The position numbers were made by a program, and so were the translations under genes. From assembly GCF_014205875.1 (NCBI RefSeq), contig NZ_JACHEN010000025.1, positions 1-64,000 on the forward strand: a DNA stretch of 64,000 bases, given 5' to 3'. The notes below the pieces were generated by a model, which did no database searches, had not been told where the DNA came from, and worked only from the letters and a program-made list of their open reading frames with translations. Shown here in pieces: positions 27,222 through 34,874 of the stretch. The DNA is from Anaerosolibacter carboniphilus (GTDB lineage Bacteria > Bacillota > Clostridia > Peptostreptococcales > Thermotaleaceae). Numbering within the stretch: position 1 is the stretch's first letter; each line of letters begins with the position of its first letter.

Positions 27222-28292
27222 TCATTGAGCTGTTGTCTCATCTGTAACTGGCTCAACATTTGCAACCGTTGCATCCTCCGTGTCTGTATCAGTATCCGTA
27301 TCTGTATCTGTACTTGGCTCTACGGTCACCGTTGTATCATCATCCATTGTCCCATCTGGTTCCACAGTTACAACAGTCTCTTCTTGATTTTCAACATCTG
27401 TGTCATCTGTTTGTCCTTCTTCGATGTCAATAACACCCGTTTCCTTATCATATTCTACATTTAGGCCTAGGGTTTCTGCTATAAATCTCAAAGGTACCAT
27501 CGTTCTGTTATTAATCATTCCTGGGCGTACATCAAGTTCCTTTTCTTCGCCATTTACTAATACTATACCAGTTTTTAAATTGAAAATAATCACTACCCCA
27601 TCCTTCTCGATGGTTACTTCTTGTGCTTCTCCATTCCATTTTACTTCTGCGCCAAGCCCTTCAGTGATGGCCCTTACTGGAATCAATGTTCTTCCCTGCT
27701 TGATCACTGGTGGCACATCAAACTTGAAATTTCCTTTTTTAGAATAAATATTTTCCACTGGAATCACTTCTACATCTGTCTCTGCCTGTTGGATTTCCTC
27801 TGCCACCTGCTTTAAAGCATCTAGTTCTTCTTGAGTATATTTATTCTTAATCACTTCTTTCATTTGCCCTTTAATGTCATTCATTTCCGCTTTAAGTTCT
27901 GTCATTTCAAGCTTAGCAGCAGCCACTGCTTCTTGAGCAGCTTTTATTGCAGCCTCGTCACCACTGGCCTTCGCAGCTTCATAAGCAGCCTCTAATTCAG
28001 CTAACTTACCTTCAACCTCCTCTTTTGAGGCTTCTATCGCATCTTTATCAGCTTCTAACGCATCTTTTACTGCCTTCCATTCTATATTTTTCACTTTTTC
28101 TTTGATCGTTTCACTTGTTGATTCCACTGTGCTCTCATCAGCTTCCACTGTGCTCTCACTATCTACCTTTACTTCTTTTTCAACTTTTTCCTTTGGAGCT
28201 TCTGTCTTACCTCCCTTTGCCATGGCACTAGCTGGCACTGAGAACATACAGGCTGCAATAACCGTCAATGAAACCACTTTTCTCCAATTCAT
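27222..28292 (-). CDS. Secreted stalk-domain (copper amine oxidase N-like) protein
   Basis: A 356-residue exported protein. Residues 1-25 are a signal peptide ending ASAMAKG. Residues 40-160 are Glu/Lys/Ala-rich and predicted coiled coil. Residues 185-295 carry two copies of the stalk or copper-amine-oxidase-N-like beta repeat, recognisable from IKQGRTLIPVRAITEGLGAE and MINNRTMVPLRFIAETLGL. The last 60 residues are acidic low-complexity, including DTDTDTDTDT encoded by 6-bp repeats. Such domains are common in clostridial cell-surface proteins; no catalytic function is implied. Its ATG start follows AAGGAGG. It is downstream of rsgI but separated by a terminator. Confidence 0.85.
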   Translation of the reverse strand: MNWRKVVSLTVIAACMFSVPASAMAKGGKTEAPKEKVEKEVKVDSESTVEADESTVESTSETIKEKVKNIEWKAVKDALEADKDAIEASKEEVEGKLAELEAAYEAAKASGDEAAIKAAQEAVAAAKLEMTELKAEMNDIKGQMKEVIKNKYTQEELDALKQVAEEIQQAETDVEVIPVENIYSKKGNFKFDVPPVIKQGRTLIPVRAITEGLGAEVKWNGEAQEVTIEKDGVVIIFNLKTGIVLVNGEEKELDVRPGMINNRTMVPLRFIAETLGLNVEYDKETGVIDIEEGQTDDTDVENQEETVVTVEPDGTMDDDTTVTVEPSTDTDTDTDTDTEDATVANVEPVTDETTAQ

Positions 28293-28400
28293 CTTTTCAT
28301 CCTCCTTTATGTATTTCCGCTTTACGTCATAGGAATACGACTTTTCTTAATTTTTTAGGTGCCTGTTTCATATTTTCAAAAAATTTGTTTGTAAGTGTCA

Positions 28401-28433
28401 AAAAACTTGTAGCCATAGCATACTACAAGTTTT
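28401..28433 (-). terminator. Terminator after rsgI
   Basis: Arms AAAACTTGTAG/CTACAAGTTTT around a 10-nt loop, then a T-run on the minus strand, placed 33 bp after the rsgI stop. Confidence 0.8.
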
Positions 28434-28465
28434 CTTCATGGACAATGCGCCCTATTTCCTAATTT

Positions 28466-29707
28466 CTATTTCTTCTCTTTTATTTTTTCCTTTTCTTTTT
28501 CCTTCAATTTTTCGTTTTCTTTTTCTTTCTCTTTTTCTTTCATTTTTTCTTTTTCTGCTGATCTCTTTGATTTTTCTGATTCCTCTTCATCCTTAGATGC
28601 TTCCTGCTCTTTTTCCTTTTGTGTCCCATGCTTTTCTTCATCTTTTTTTTGCTCTTGAATCATCTCATCCTTTTCCAATTGTTCCTGATCACTCTTTTTT
28701 TTATCTTCATCTTTCTTTTCTTCTGGAGGGGCTATTTTTTTCATTTGACCCGGAGCTGTTTGCAATCCAGGAGCTTTTTGGAGACCTGGAGCCGTTTCTT
28801 GTCCAGGAGGATGATTTTCCTTTTTCTCCTTTTTCTCCTTTTTCTCCTTTTTCTCCTTTTTCTCCTTTTTCTCCTTTTTCAGTGGCATCTGATCTTCTGG
28901 TTCTTCTTTATTATTGTCTATTTCTTCTGAGTTCGTCCTTTTCTTTAATTCTTTCGCCTTTAATTTTCCAATACCCTTGTCTAGGATTTGTTGTGCCTTT
29001 AATTCTTTCACCTCTTCAATGGTAAGCTTCTCTCCATCCTTTTCCGCTCTTTTGAAAACCCCATACTTTCCAACAGATATATGCTGATCTCGAGCTTTCT
29101 GAACATCTTCTGTTTTTCCCTGGAGATGGGCGACTTGAATCTGCTTCATTTCTATTTTTTCTTCCAGCTTCTGCTCTATTTTCTCTACAATTTTCTTCCC
29201 ATCAAGGAATACTTTTTCTGATGTCATAGTCGTAGAAATCAATACCGTATTCCGCTCTTCTGTCAGATAGTCCAATTCCCTTGCGTTGCTCACGATGGTC
29301 AGGACTGCCTCATCAATAGCCATGCCTACAAGACCTTCTGATATAACCTTCTTTCCGTCCTCATTGATAGGAATTACTTTCAAAACTTCTTCTTCCTGAT
29401 TGATTTCAAGCTCTACACTGGGGTTGATATCTACACTGACAATAGCCGCTGTACTGGCAAGAACCCTTGTGGTATTCCATGAATTTAACCAAGTCATGGA
29501 AACAATCATAACCAGGAACATGGCAGCGGCCAAACCAATGGTTCTCACCGAAATCTTCTTTTTTCTGTAAATGTCTTCATGAACAAAGATAATTTCTTTT
29601 CCTACATCCAGTCCATCTTTTTTTACAACCTTCAGATATTCCATAGTATTTGTCAAAACAACCGCAAAATCACTTTCAACCTTCACCACGCATCCTCTGT
29701 AGACCAT
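28466..29707 (-). CDS. rsgI: RsgI-family anti-sigma-I factor with KEKE-rich tail
   Basis: A 413-residue single-pass membrane anti-sigma factor. Residues 1-50 are the cytoplasmic RsgI-N domain (RGCVVKVESDFAVVLT); residues 56-78 are the transmembrane helix; an extracytoplasmic domain typical of RsgI follows (VSIDINPSVELEINQEEEVL). From about residue 270 the protein becomes a Lys/Glu-rich low-complexity tail encoded partly by six 9-bp tandem repeats, where cellulolytic relatives carry carbohydrate-binding modules. The start ATG lies 6 nt after GGGGGTG inside the end of sigI, so the genes overlap and translation is coupled. It should sequester SigI. Confidence 0.9.
   Translation of the reverse strand: MVYRGCVVKVESDFAVVLTNTMEYLKVVKKDGLDVGKEIIFVHEDIYRKKKISVRTIGLAAAMFLVMIVSMTWLNSWNTTRVLASTAAIVSVDINPSVELEINQEEEVLKVIPINEDGKKVISEGLVGMAIDEAVLTIVSNARELDYLTEERNTVLISTTMTSEKVFLDGKKIVEKIEQKLEEKIEMKQIQVAHLQGKTEDVQKARDQHISVGKYGVFKRAEKDGEKLTIEEVKELKAQQILDKGIGKLKAKELKKRTNSEEIDNNKEEPEDQMPLKKEKKEKKEKKEKKEKKEKKENHPPGQETAPGLQKAPGLQTAPGQMKKIAPPEEKKDEDKKKSDQEQLEKDEMIQEQKKDEEKHGTQKEKEQEASKDEEESEKSKRSAEKEKMKEKEKEKENEKLKEKEKEKIKEKK
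28821..28880. repeat. 9-bp tandem repeat within rsgI
   Basis: Six complete copies plus two thirds of a seventh of TTTTTCTCC (plus strand), encoding a Glu-Lys-Lys tripeptide repeat. Its length is a multiple of three, so copy-number change would keep the frame. Confidence 0.95.
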
Positions 29708-30431
29708 CCGCAACACCCCCTTCTATGGCAAGAATATAATTTTTTAAAAGTTCTAGATCGCTATCTAGAATCAATATGGCGGCAATGATGAATTTCCTAC
29801 TGCGTTTTAACATTTTTAATGTCACATTCAACTCTTTCGTAATTTTGGTGCCAGGCAATGTTTTTTTACGAAACAATTCTTCCTTTAAACCTTGATGGGC
29901 TGCAACATATTTTGCGATCTTTATGCTATTTATCCTGGTATCTACATGCTTCGGTGCTTCATTGACCAAGTCCGAAAAGGTAATATCAAACGCCCTTAGC
30001 TGTTCTTCAAAAGCCCTCATCTCATCCTTTAATTCAAAAGCATCTGTAAAGTCCTCAGTTTTTAACTGAGCCTCGATCTGCATTTCTTGCTCCTCATCAT
30101 ACTGACTTATGGGAACAGCCACCATATGCCTGCTGGCCCTACGCAGACAATCGGTTACCCTGCTTTTGATTACCAACTCAGCAAATCCGATAAATGTACC
30201 TCTAGATCCCTCATATTTGTCAATGGCCTCATTGAAGGCCTCCAATCCAACACTATACTCCTCGCTGTTCTCTGATTCTACGTAGCGATTGGTCGTATTG
30301 GACACGGTTTTTATAATAAAGGGTATATATTCTTCAATAAAAATTTCTCTTTCTTGTGAATCTCCATCCTTAATTTTTTTCAGTCGATTTGTTAAGGAGT
30401 CTTTCCTGAGAAAATTCAATAGGCGCGCCAA
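29676..30431 (-). CDS. sigI: RNA polymerase sigma factor SigI
   Basis: A 251-residue sigma factor of the SigI group. The region-2 part spans residues 15-120 (DGDSQEREIFIEEYIPFIIK, EEYSVGLEAFNEAIDKYE, FIGFAELVIKSRVTDCLRR) and a SigI-type C-terminal domain with LNVTLKMLKRSRKFIIA ends the protein. In Bacillus SigI responds to heat and envelope stress and in clostridia to extracellular polysaccharides. TTG start 9 nt after AAGGAGGT. It is cotranscribed with rsgI, whose 5' end overlaps it. No CBM or hydrolase genes follow, so the stimulus is unclear. Confidence 0.92.
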   Translation of the reverse strand: MARLLNFLRKDSLTNRLKKIKDGDSQEREIFIEEYIPFIIKTVSNTTNRYVESENSEEYSVGLEAFNEAIDKYEGSRGTFIGFAELVIKSRVTDCLRRASRHMVAVPISQYDEEQEMQIEAQLKTEDFTDAFELKDEMRAFEEQLRAFDITFSDLVNEAPKHVDTRINSIKIAKYVAAHQGLKEELFRKKTLPGTKITKELNVTLKMLKRSRKFIIAAILILDSDLELLKNYILAIEGGVADGLQRMRGEG

Positions 30432-30546
30432 CCTGTATGCACCTCCTTACATTATAGATGTACGCTGCTCTATCTTCTTTTAGGTCCCTGCTTCTAGTTT
30501 CTTAGAGGGAATTATTCCCCAATATTTTCATGTTCTAGATAGAAAT

Positions 30547-30570
30547 TGAAAAAGAGACTGCTTTGTCTCT
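30547..30570 (-). terminator. Terminator after the DUF554 gene
   Basis: Short stem AGAGAC/GTCTCT with 6-nt loop followed on the minus strand by TTTTTC. Confidence 0.65.
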
Positions 30571-30604
30571 CTCAAGTTCTATATCCTTATTCCATGACGA
30601 TGGG

Positions 30605-31309
30605 TTAAAATATTTTGAAATATAATAGTTTCCCTATGTAGTATACACATGGAATAAAAATCCCCGGAAGCATATTTCCTACTTTCAATCGCTTTACCTC
30701 AATCATATTCAGGCCAATGGCAAGGATCAGTAATCCACCTACCACCGACATTTGACGGATTACCTCATCAATCAAAAAGACCTTCATCACAGAGGCTGTC
30801 ATGGTAATCAGTCCTTGATATACAAAAACTGCCACAGCCGATAGCATCACACCGATTCCCATGGTGGACGTAAATGCGATGGAAGTAATCCCATCCAGTA
30901 CCGCCTTGGTATACAATGTTTGATGATTTCCTACCAATCCGCTTTCCAATGAGCCCACGATAGCCATAGAGCCCACACAATACAGCAAGCTAGCGGTAAC
31001 AAACCCCTTGGCAATGCCGCCTTCAGCTTTTCCCATCTTTCTTTCTATCCATTTCCCTAAACTTTCAAGGTGGTCCTCAATGCATAAATACTCTCCTACC
31101 AAACTTCCTATAGCTAAGCTAAAAAGTACCAGTAGTACATCTTGATCCTGAATCTTTAATCCACCCAATAATCCCAATAATATAATCGCCAAACCCATGG
31201 ATTTCATCACAGTATCATTATATTTTTCAGGGATTCTTCCACCGAAAATCAAACCTATAATACTCCCCCCCACAATGGCCAATGCATTTACGATTGTTCC
31301 CAGCACCAT
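30605..31309 (-). CDS. DUF554 family membrane protein
   Basis: A 234-residue integral membrane protein of the DUF554/YdfK family. About seven hydrophobic segments are visible; conserved features are GTIVNALAIVGGSIIGLIFG at the N-terminus and TMGIGVMLSAVAVF. Function is not established; a transporter-like role has been suggested for the family. The start is the ATG following AAAGGGGGAAACA; a TTG-initiated extension of 20 residues lacks a ribosome binding site. Separate from the upstream glycosylase gene. Confidence 0.85.
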   Translation of the reverse strand: MVLGTIVNALAIVGGSIIGLIFGGRIPEKYNDTVMKSMGLAIILLGLLGGLKIQDQDVLLVLFSLAIGSLVGEYLCIEDHLESLGKWIERKMGKAEGGIAKGFVTASLLYCVGSMAIVGSLESGLVGNHQTLYTKAVLDGITSIAFTSTMGIGVMLSAVAVFVYQGLITMTASVMKVFLIDEVIRQMSVVGGLLILAIGLNMIEVKRLKVGNMLPGIFIPCVYYIGKLLYFKIF

Positions 31310-31385
31310 TGTTTCCCCCTTTATATATGTCTCTTTCGTATATCTAACTATATATTCTTTGTGATCCAAAAAACTCCTTCTTGAA

Positions 31386-32267
31386 TTATTTGCCTATTCC
31401 TAATTCCCTGGCATAATAGAAAAGATACTGTTGGGCGAATCCCGCATATTCACCAAAACGTTTCTGTCCATAATCCTGAATAACTTTCAAGGGCATGTCT
31501 TCTTGCAGATAAAAATACTCCATCACCCGCTTTACCCATACATCAATGGGAAAGGCATCAAATTTGCCCATAGAAAACAGCAAAATACAATCCGCTACCT
31601 TTGGCCCTACACCACTAATTCTTAAAAGTTCCTTCCTCGCCATATCCGTATCTAAATTATGGATATTATAAATATTCATCTGTCGCTCTCCTACGATGGC
31701 TGCAGCGTCTAGGATGTATTTCGCTCGATAACCCGTACGGCAAAGCCGAATCTCTTCGATCGTTCTGTTCAGCAATGCTTCTGGTTCAGGAAAAGCATAA
31801 TGCCCTCTTCCCTTATACGTCCCGATCAGCCGTCCATATTTTTCACTGAGTTCCTCAATAGATTTTTTAATCAATGGAATCCCTCGATTAGAGGATATGA
31901 TAAAGGAAATCAAGGTTTCCCATTCATCCTGTTTAAGTATTCGAATCCCATATCCTTTTTCAATGGCTCTTTCCATGACAGGATCATTTTTACAGAGGGA
32001 CTTTTTTATCGCTCCATAGTCCTGACCCAAGTCAAAATATGTCTTCCAAATCCCATAAAAATCTTCAATATTCGTATTATTAAAGATGATTTGATCTTTC
32101 TCCTTCGCCACATTCAATATTTTTTTATGAGCTACCAATGTATAACTGCCATCGACTTCTCGATTCCAACGAAAGCACTGGCCACATTCAAAGATATGGG
32201 ATAATTCGAAATCCGCTACGCCTTCTAATATCACTTTATCTTTTTCTTCAACTATTTTATAGTTCAA
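31386..32267 (-). CDS. ogg: OGG1-type 8-oxoguanine DNA glycosylase/lyase
   Basis: A 293-residue base excision repair enzyme. The N-terminal TBP-like OGG_N domain (residues 1-110, with FELSHIFECGQCFRWNRE) is followed by a helix-hairpin-helix-GPD glycosylase domain: LLRISGVGPKVADCILLFS with the catalytic Lys (in GPKVADC context) and the essential Asp in FDAFPIDVWVKRVM. It resembles bacterial OGG1 orthologues rather than MutM. TTG start 7 nt after AAGGAGG. Monocistronic. Confidence 0.92.
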   Translation of the reverse strand: MNYKIVEEKDKVILEGVADFELSHIFECGQCFRWNREVDGSYTLVAHKKILNVAKEKDQIIFNNTNIEDFYGIWKTYFDLGQDYGAIKKSLCKNDPVMERAIEKGYGIRILKQDEWETLISFIISSNRGIPLIKKSIEELSEKYGRLIGTYKGRGHYAFPEPEALLNRTIEEIRLCRTGYRAKYILDAAAIVGERQMNIYNIHNLDTDMARKELLRISGVGPKVADCILLFSMGKFDAFPIDVWVKRVMEYFYLQEDMPLKVIQDYGQKRFGEYAGFAQQYLFYYARELGIGK

Positions 32268-32383
32268 GGTATTTCCTCCTTCTTATTCCAATAGGTCAAG
32301 TTATAAGCTTGTCTCTATCTTTACCCTATAATCTAGCTTTTAAAAGTATTCGAATCCAAAATTATTTTTTCTATCTCATCTGT

Positions 32384-32432
32384 TTTCAACCTACAACTTT
32401 CAACTTCTAACTTTCAACTTCTAACTTTCAAC
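32384..32432. repeat. Seven perfect-register heptanucleotide units
   Basis: Seven successive 7-bp units, alternating TTTCAAC and TTCTAAC (second unit CTACAAC). It sits between the divergent ogg and cobT transcription units, upstream of the cobalamin riboswitch. Confidence 0.8.
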
Positions 32433-32481
32433 TTCGAAGAAGGATATTTTCCATTTCCGTCGAATATATTGTTTCATAGAA

Positions 32482-32645
32482 ATGTTAGAGGTTATAGGTG
32501 CCCCAGAGGGGAGAATAGGGAATGAAGTGAAAATCTTCAGCGGTCCCGCCACTGTAGGACGGAGTCAATCACAAGATACCACTGGTTTTCCGGGAAGGTG
32601 TGAAAGACGAAGATGTCAAGCCAGGAGACCTGCCTATAAGCTTTA
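32482..32645 (+). ncRNA. Cobalamin (AdoCbl) riboswitch
   Basis: Conserved cobalamin-aptamer blocks occur in order: TATAGGTGCC, AGGGAATGAAGTGAAA, CAGCGGTCCCGCCACTGTA, and the B12 box AAGCCAGGAGACCTGCCT (32618-32635). It precedes cobT with an intrinsic terminator between, so adenosylcobalamin binding should repress cobT by premature termination. Confidence 0.95.
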
Positions 32646-32664
32646 GAAGTACATGAAGGATGGT

Positions 32665-32714
32665 AAAGTTCATGGTTTTTTGCCTATGCAAAAAACTATG
32701 GACTTTTTTTATTT
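32665..32714 (+). terminator. Expression-platform terminator of the cobalamin riboswitch
   Basis: A 19-bp stem, AAAGTTCATGGTTTTTTGC paired with GCAAAAAACTATGGACTTT (two positions form G-U or mismatch), followed by seven T. Confidence 0.88.
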
Positions 32715-32767
32715 GTCTCCCTTTCCTTCAACCTTTAACCCCTAACGAATAAAAGGAGGAATATCAA

Positions 32768-33814
32768 ATGGAAAAACTTAAACAAACCCTAGGGATGATC
32801 TCAGCGCTAGATCAAGAAGCAATGACAAAAACACGGAGTCGTGTAGATTCCCTCATCAAACCGCCGGGAAGCCTCGGAAGATTGGAAGATCTGGCAGTCC
32901 AACTGGCTGGCATCACAAAAAAAACTTATCCATCGGTAGACAATAAGGTAGTCATTGTCATGTCCGCCGATCATGGCGTATACCAAGAGAAGGTTACGCC
33001 AAATCCGCAAGTCGTTACAGCCATACAAACTCCTAACTTTGCCAAGGGTGTAACGGGTGTTTGTGCCTTTGCCAAGCAAGCTGGTGCTGAAGTTATCATC
33101 GTCGATATCGGCGTGGCTGTTGATATAGATCATCCTGGAGTTCTTCAGCGCAAAATACGTTATGGAACAAGCAATATGGCAGAAGGTCCTGCCATGTCCA
33201 GGGAAGAAGCCATCCGAGCTTTAGAAATAGGTATCGAGGTTGCAGAAGAACAGATAAAGACTGGAAAAAATCTGATTGGTACAGGAGAAATGGGCATTGG
33301 AAATACCACCCCTAGCGCCGCCATTGTAGCAGTTATGGGGAACTATGATCCATTCGAGGTCGTAGGCATAGGCGCTGGTCTAGCTGCGGACCAGCTAGAC
33401 CACAAAGCAAATGTGATCCGCAAGGCCATCTCACAAAATCAACCGAATCCCCATGATCCAATTGATGTACTTTCAAAGGTTGGAGGCTTTGAAATTGGTG
33501 GAATGGCTGGTACCATGTTGGCCGCAGCTGCCCATGGCGTTCCTGTGGTAGTCGATGGTTTCATCTCCACAGCAGCTGCTATTATCGCTTGTGCCATTGA
33601 ACCGAAGGTAAAAGACTATCTGATCCCCTCCCACTGTTCTGCAGAAAAAGGTGGAAAAACAGCCTTAGACCTCATCGGACTGCAACCCATGTTTGATATG
33701 GGAATGCGTCTAGGCGAAGGTTCCGGAGCTGCTATCGCCTTCAACATTGTGGAAGCCGCTACTTATATGGTGAAAGAAATGATTACCTTTGAGGAAGCAG
33801 GTATTGCATTATAA
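32768..33814 (+). CDS. cobT: Nicotinate-nucleotide-dimethylbenzimidazole phosphoribosyltransferase
   Basis: A 348-residue enzyme that activates the lower ligand base (dimethylbenzimidazole or another benzimidazole/purine) as alpha-ribazole phosphate for cobalamin assembly. Signature segments: RVDSLIKPPGSLGRLEDLA near the N-terminus, VVIVMSADHGVYQEKVTP, GEMGIGNTTPSAAI and the C-terminal GMRLGEGSGAA with the catalytic Glu. ATG start after AAAAGGAGGAA. It is the only cobalamin gene here and is controlled by its own riboswitch, suggesting salvage or scattered B12 genes. Confidence 0.96.
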   Translation: MEKLKQTLGMISALDQEAMTKTRSRVDSLIKPPGSLGRLEDLAVQLAGITKKTYPSVDNKVVIVMSADHGVYQEKVTPNPQVVTAIQTPNFAKGVTGVCAFAKQAGAEVIIVDIGVAVDIDHPGVLQRKIRYGTSNMAEGPAMSREEAIRALEIGIEVAEEQIKTGKNLIGTGEMGIGNTTPSAAIVAVMGNYDPFEVVGIGAGLAADQLDHKANVIRKAISQNQPNPHDPIDVLSKVGGFEIGGMAGTMLAAAAHGVPVVVDGFISTAAAIIACAIEPKVKDYLIPSHCSAEKGGKTALDLIGLQPMFDMGMRLGEGSGAAIAFNIVEAATYMVKEMITFEEAGIAL

Positions 33815-33868
33815 AGAATGTTTTTCTTCATATAAGTCCTGAAGTTCTCAAGGGCTTCTGAATACTTT

Positions 33869-33900
33869 AAGGAATCTATAAAAGATTCCTTTTATTTTTT
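33869..33900 (+). terminator. cobT terminator
   Basis: AAGGAATCT-ATAAA-AGATTCCTT stem followed by TTATTTTTT. Confidence 0.88.
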
Positions 33901-33919
33901 ACTTTTGCTAATCTTCAGT

Positions 33920-34144
33920 TTACAGGTTTTGTTGCAACCAGTTTCTTTTCAATGAAACATACTGCCAGATGGTTTCAATAAATTCTTCATATTGAATATC
34001 TTTTCCTAAGCAAATATTATGAGCAATCAAATGTCGGATTACCTCTCCTAAGACCTCATTCCATTCCTCTTCATAAATATAAAAACTGCTATCATATGCT
34101 CTTCTTATTTGTTTCGTTACTCTTTCTCTCAGTTGGTTGATCAT
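33920..34144 (-). CDS. Small protein, function unknown
   Basis: About 74 residues, predicted helical, with no recognisable motif. The open frame begins at a TTG six codons upstream with a ribosome binding site too close to it; the ATG of MINQLRERV is preferred, with AAGGA upstream. It is divergent from the XRE regulator gene, sharing a short AT-rich intergenic region, so the two may be regulated together. Confidence 0.45.
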   Translation of the reverse strand: MINQLRERVTKQIRRAYDSSFYIYEEEWNEVLGEVIRHLIAHNICLGKDIQYEEFIETIWQYVSLKRNWLQQNL

Positions 34145-34296
34145 ATTTTTTCCATCCTTCAAATCTCCTAAATTTTTACACCATTATTCTCATTATATGC
34201 TACATTACATGTCTTTTTCAAGTATTGTACACGCTTTGTTTCATCTATATGATATAATTTTTCTTTGTGCTACCATATATCCAAGAGGTGATAAAT

Positions 34297-34677
34297 ATGT
34301 CCTTTGCAATCCGACTGAAAAAACTTCGAGAAGAAAATCATATGACCCAAGAAGAATTGGCTAATTATTTAAAAATCACCCGCCAAGCCGTAGGCAACTA
34401 TGAACAAGGCTCTAGATTTCCGAAAGATGAATATACCCTGAACGCTATTGCAGATTTGTTTCAGGTTTCCATAGATTATTTGCTTGGCAGAAATGTACAA
34501 GATGTAACAACCTCCCTGATCGATCATGTCCTGGAAGGCAAGGAGATCTATGATGATGAAAAGTATGCTGCCCTATCTCAATTATTATCCTCTGTGGATG
34601 ACTTACCTATCGATATCCTCCAGAAACTAAACGATATTATCATTTTTTTTAAAAAACAACCTACTAAATGCAAATAG
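34297..34677 (+). CDS. XRE-family transcriptional regulator
   Basis: A 126-residue regulator with an N-terminal lambda-repressor-type domain (MTQEELANYLKITRQAVGNY) and a C-terminal helical tail ending in Lys/Pro-rich residues. ATG start 6 nt after AGAGGTG; the longer frame upstream is not supported. It appears chromosomal rather than phage-borne. Targets unknown; the divergent small gene is a candidate. Confidence 0.8.
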   Translation: MSFAIRLKKLREENHMTQEELANYLKITRQAVGNYEQGSRFPKDEYTLNAIADLFQVSIDYLLGRNVQDVTTSLIDHVLEGKEIYDDEKYAALSQLLSSVDDLPIDILQKLNDIIIFFKKQPTKCK

Positions 34678-34710
34678 CATGGAAGCGAAAGTCATTTCAT
34701 TTCCATGCTA
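34675..34710 (+). terminator. Terminator-like hairpin after the XRE gene
   Basis: TAGCATGGAA paired with TTCCATGCTA, starting at the stop codon itself, with an AT-rich tail. Confidence 0.6.
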
Positions 34711-34714
34711 TATT

Positions 34715-34872
34715 AATATATAGAAAATTATGCTCCCCTGATTTTCTATATATGGGGTGTGCAGAGGGGATTCCCCTTTGCCGCATTCAGGAAGGTGCTC
34801 AGGCTGCCTTGCAGCCGTCGAAGGAAACCTAGGGTTTCCTAGCGAAAACAAATTGCCGATAGGCAACTTTGT
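34715..34872. repeat. Cluster of five adjacent palindromes
   Basis: Within about 160 bp: ATATATAGAAAAT/ATTTTCTATATAT (34715-34753), AGGGGATTCCCCT (34765-34777), GGCTGC-CTT-GCAGCC (34802-34816), AGGAAACCTAGGGTTTCCT (34822-34840) and ACAAATTGCC/GGCAACTTTGT (34848-34872). The last lies just beyond the stop of the SLH protein gene and, with the T-run on the minus strand, probably terminates it. The others have no assigned role. Confidence 0.6.
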
Positions 34873-34874
34873 TC

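Noticed and set aside
28597..29025. Plus-strand hydrophobic Phe/Ser/Pro repeat frames opposite rsgI
   Set aside because: They are the complement of the Lys/Glu repeat and have no ribosome binding site.
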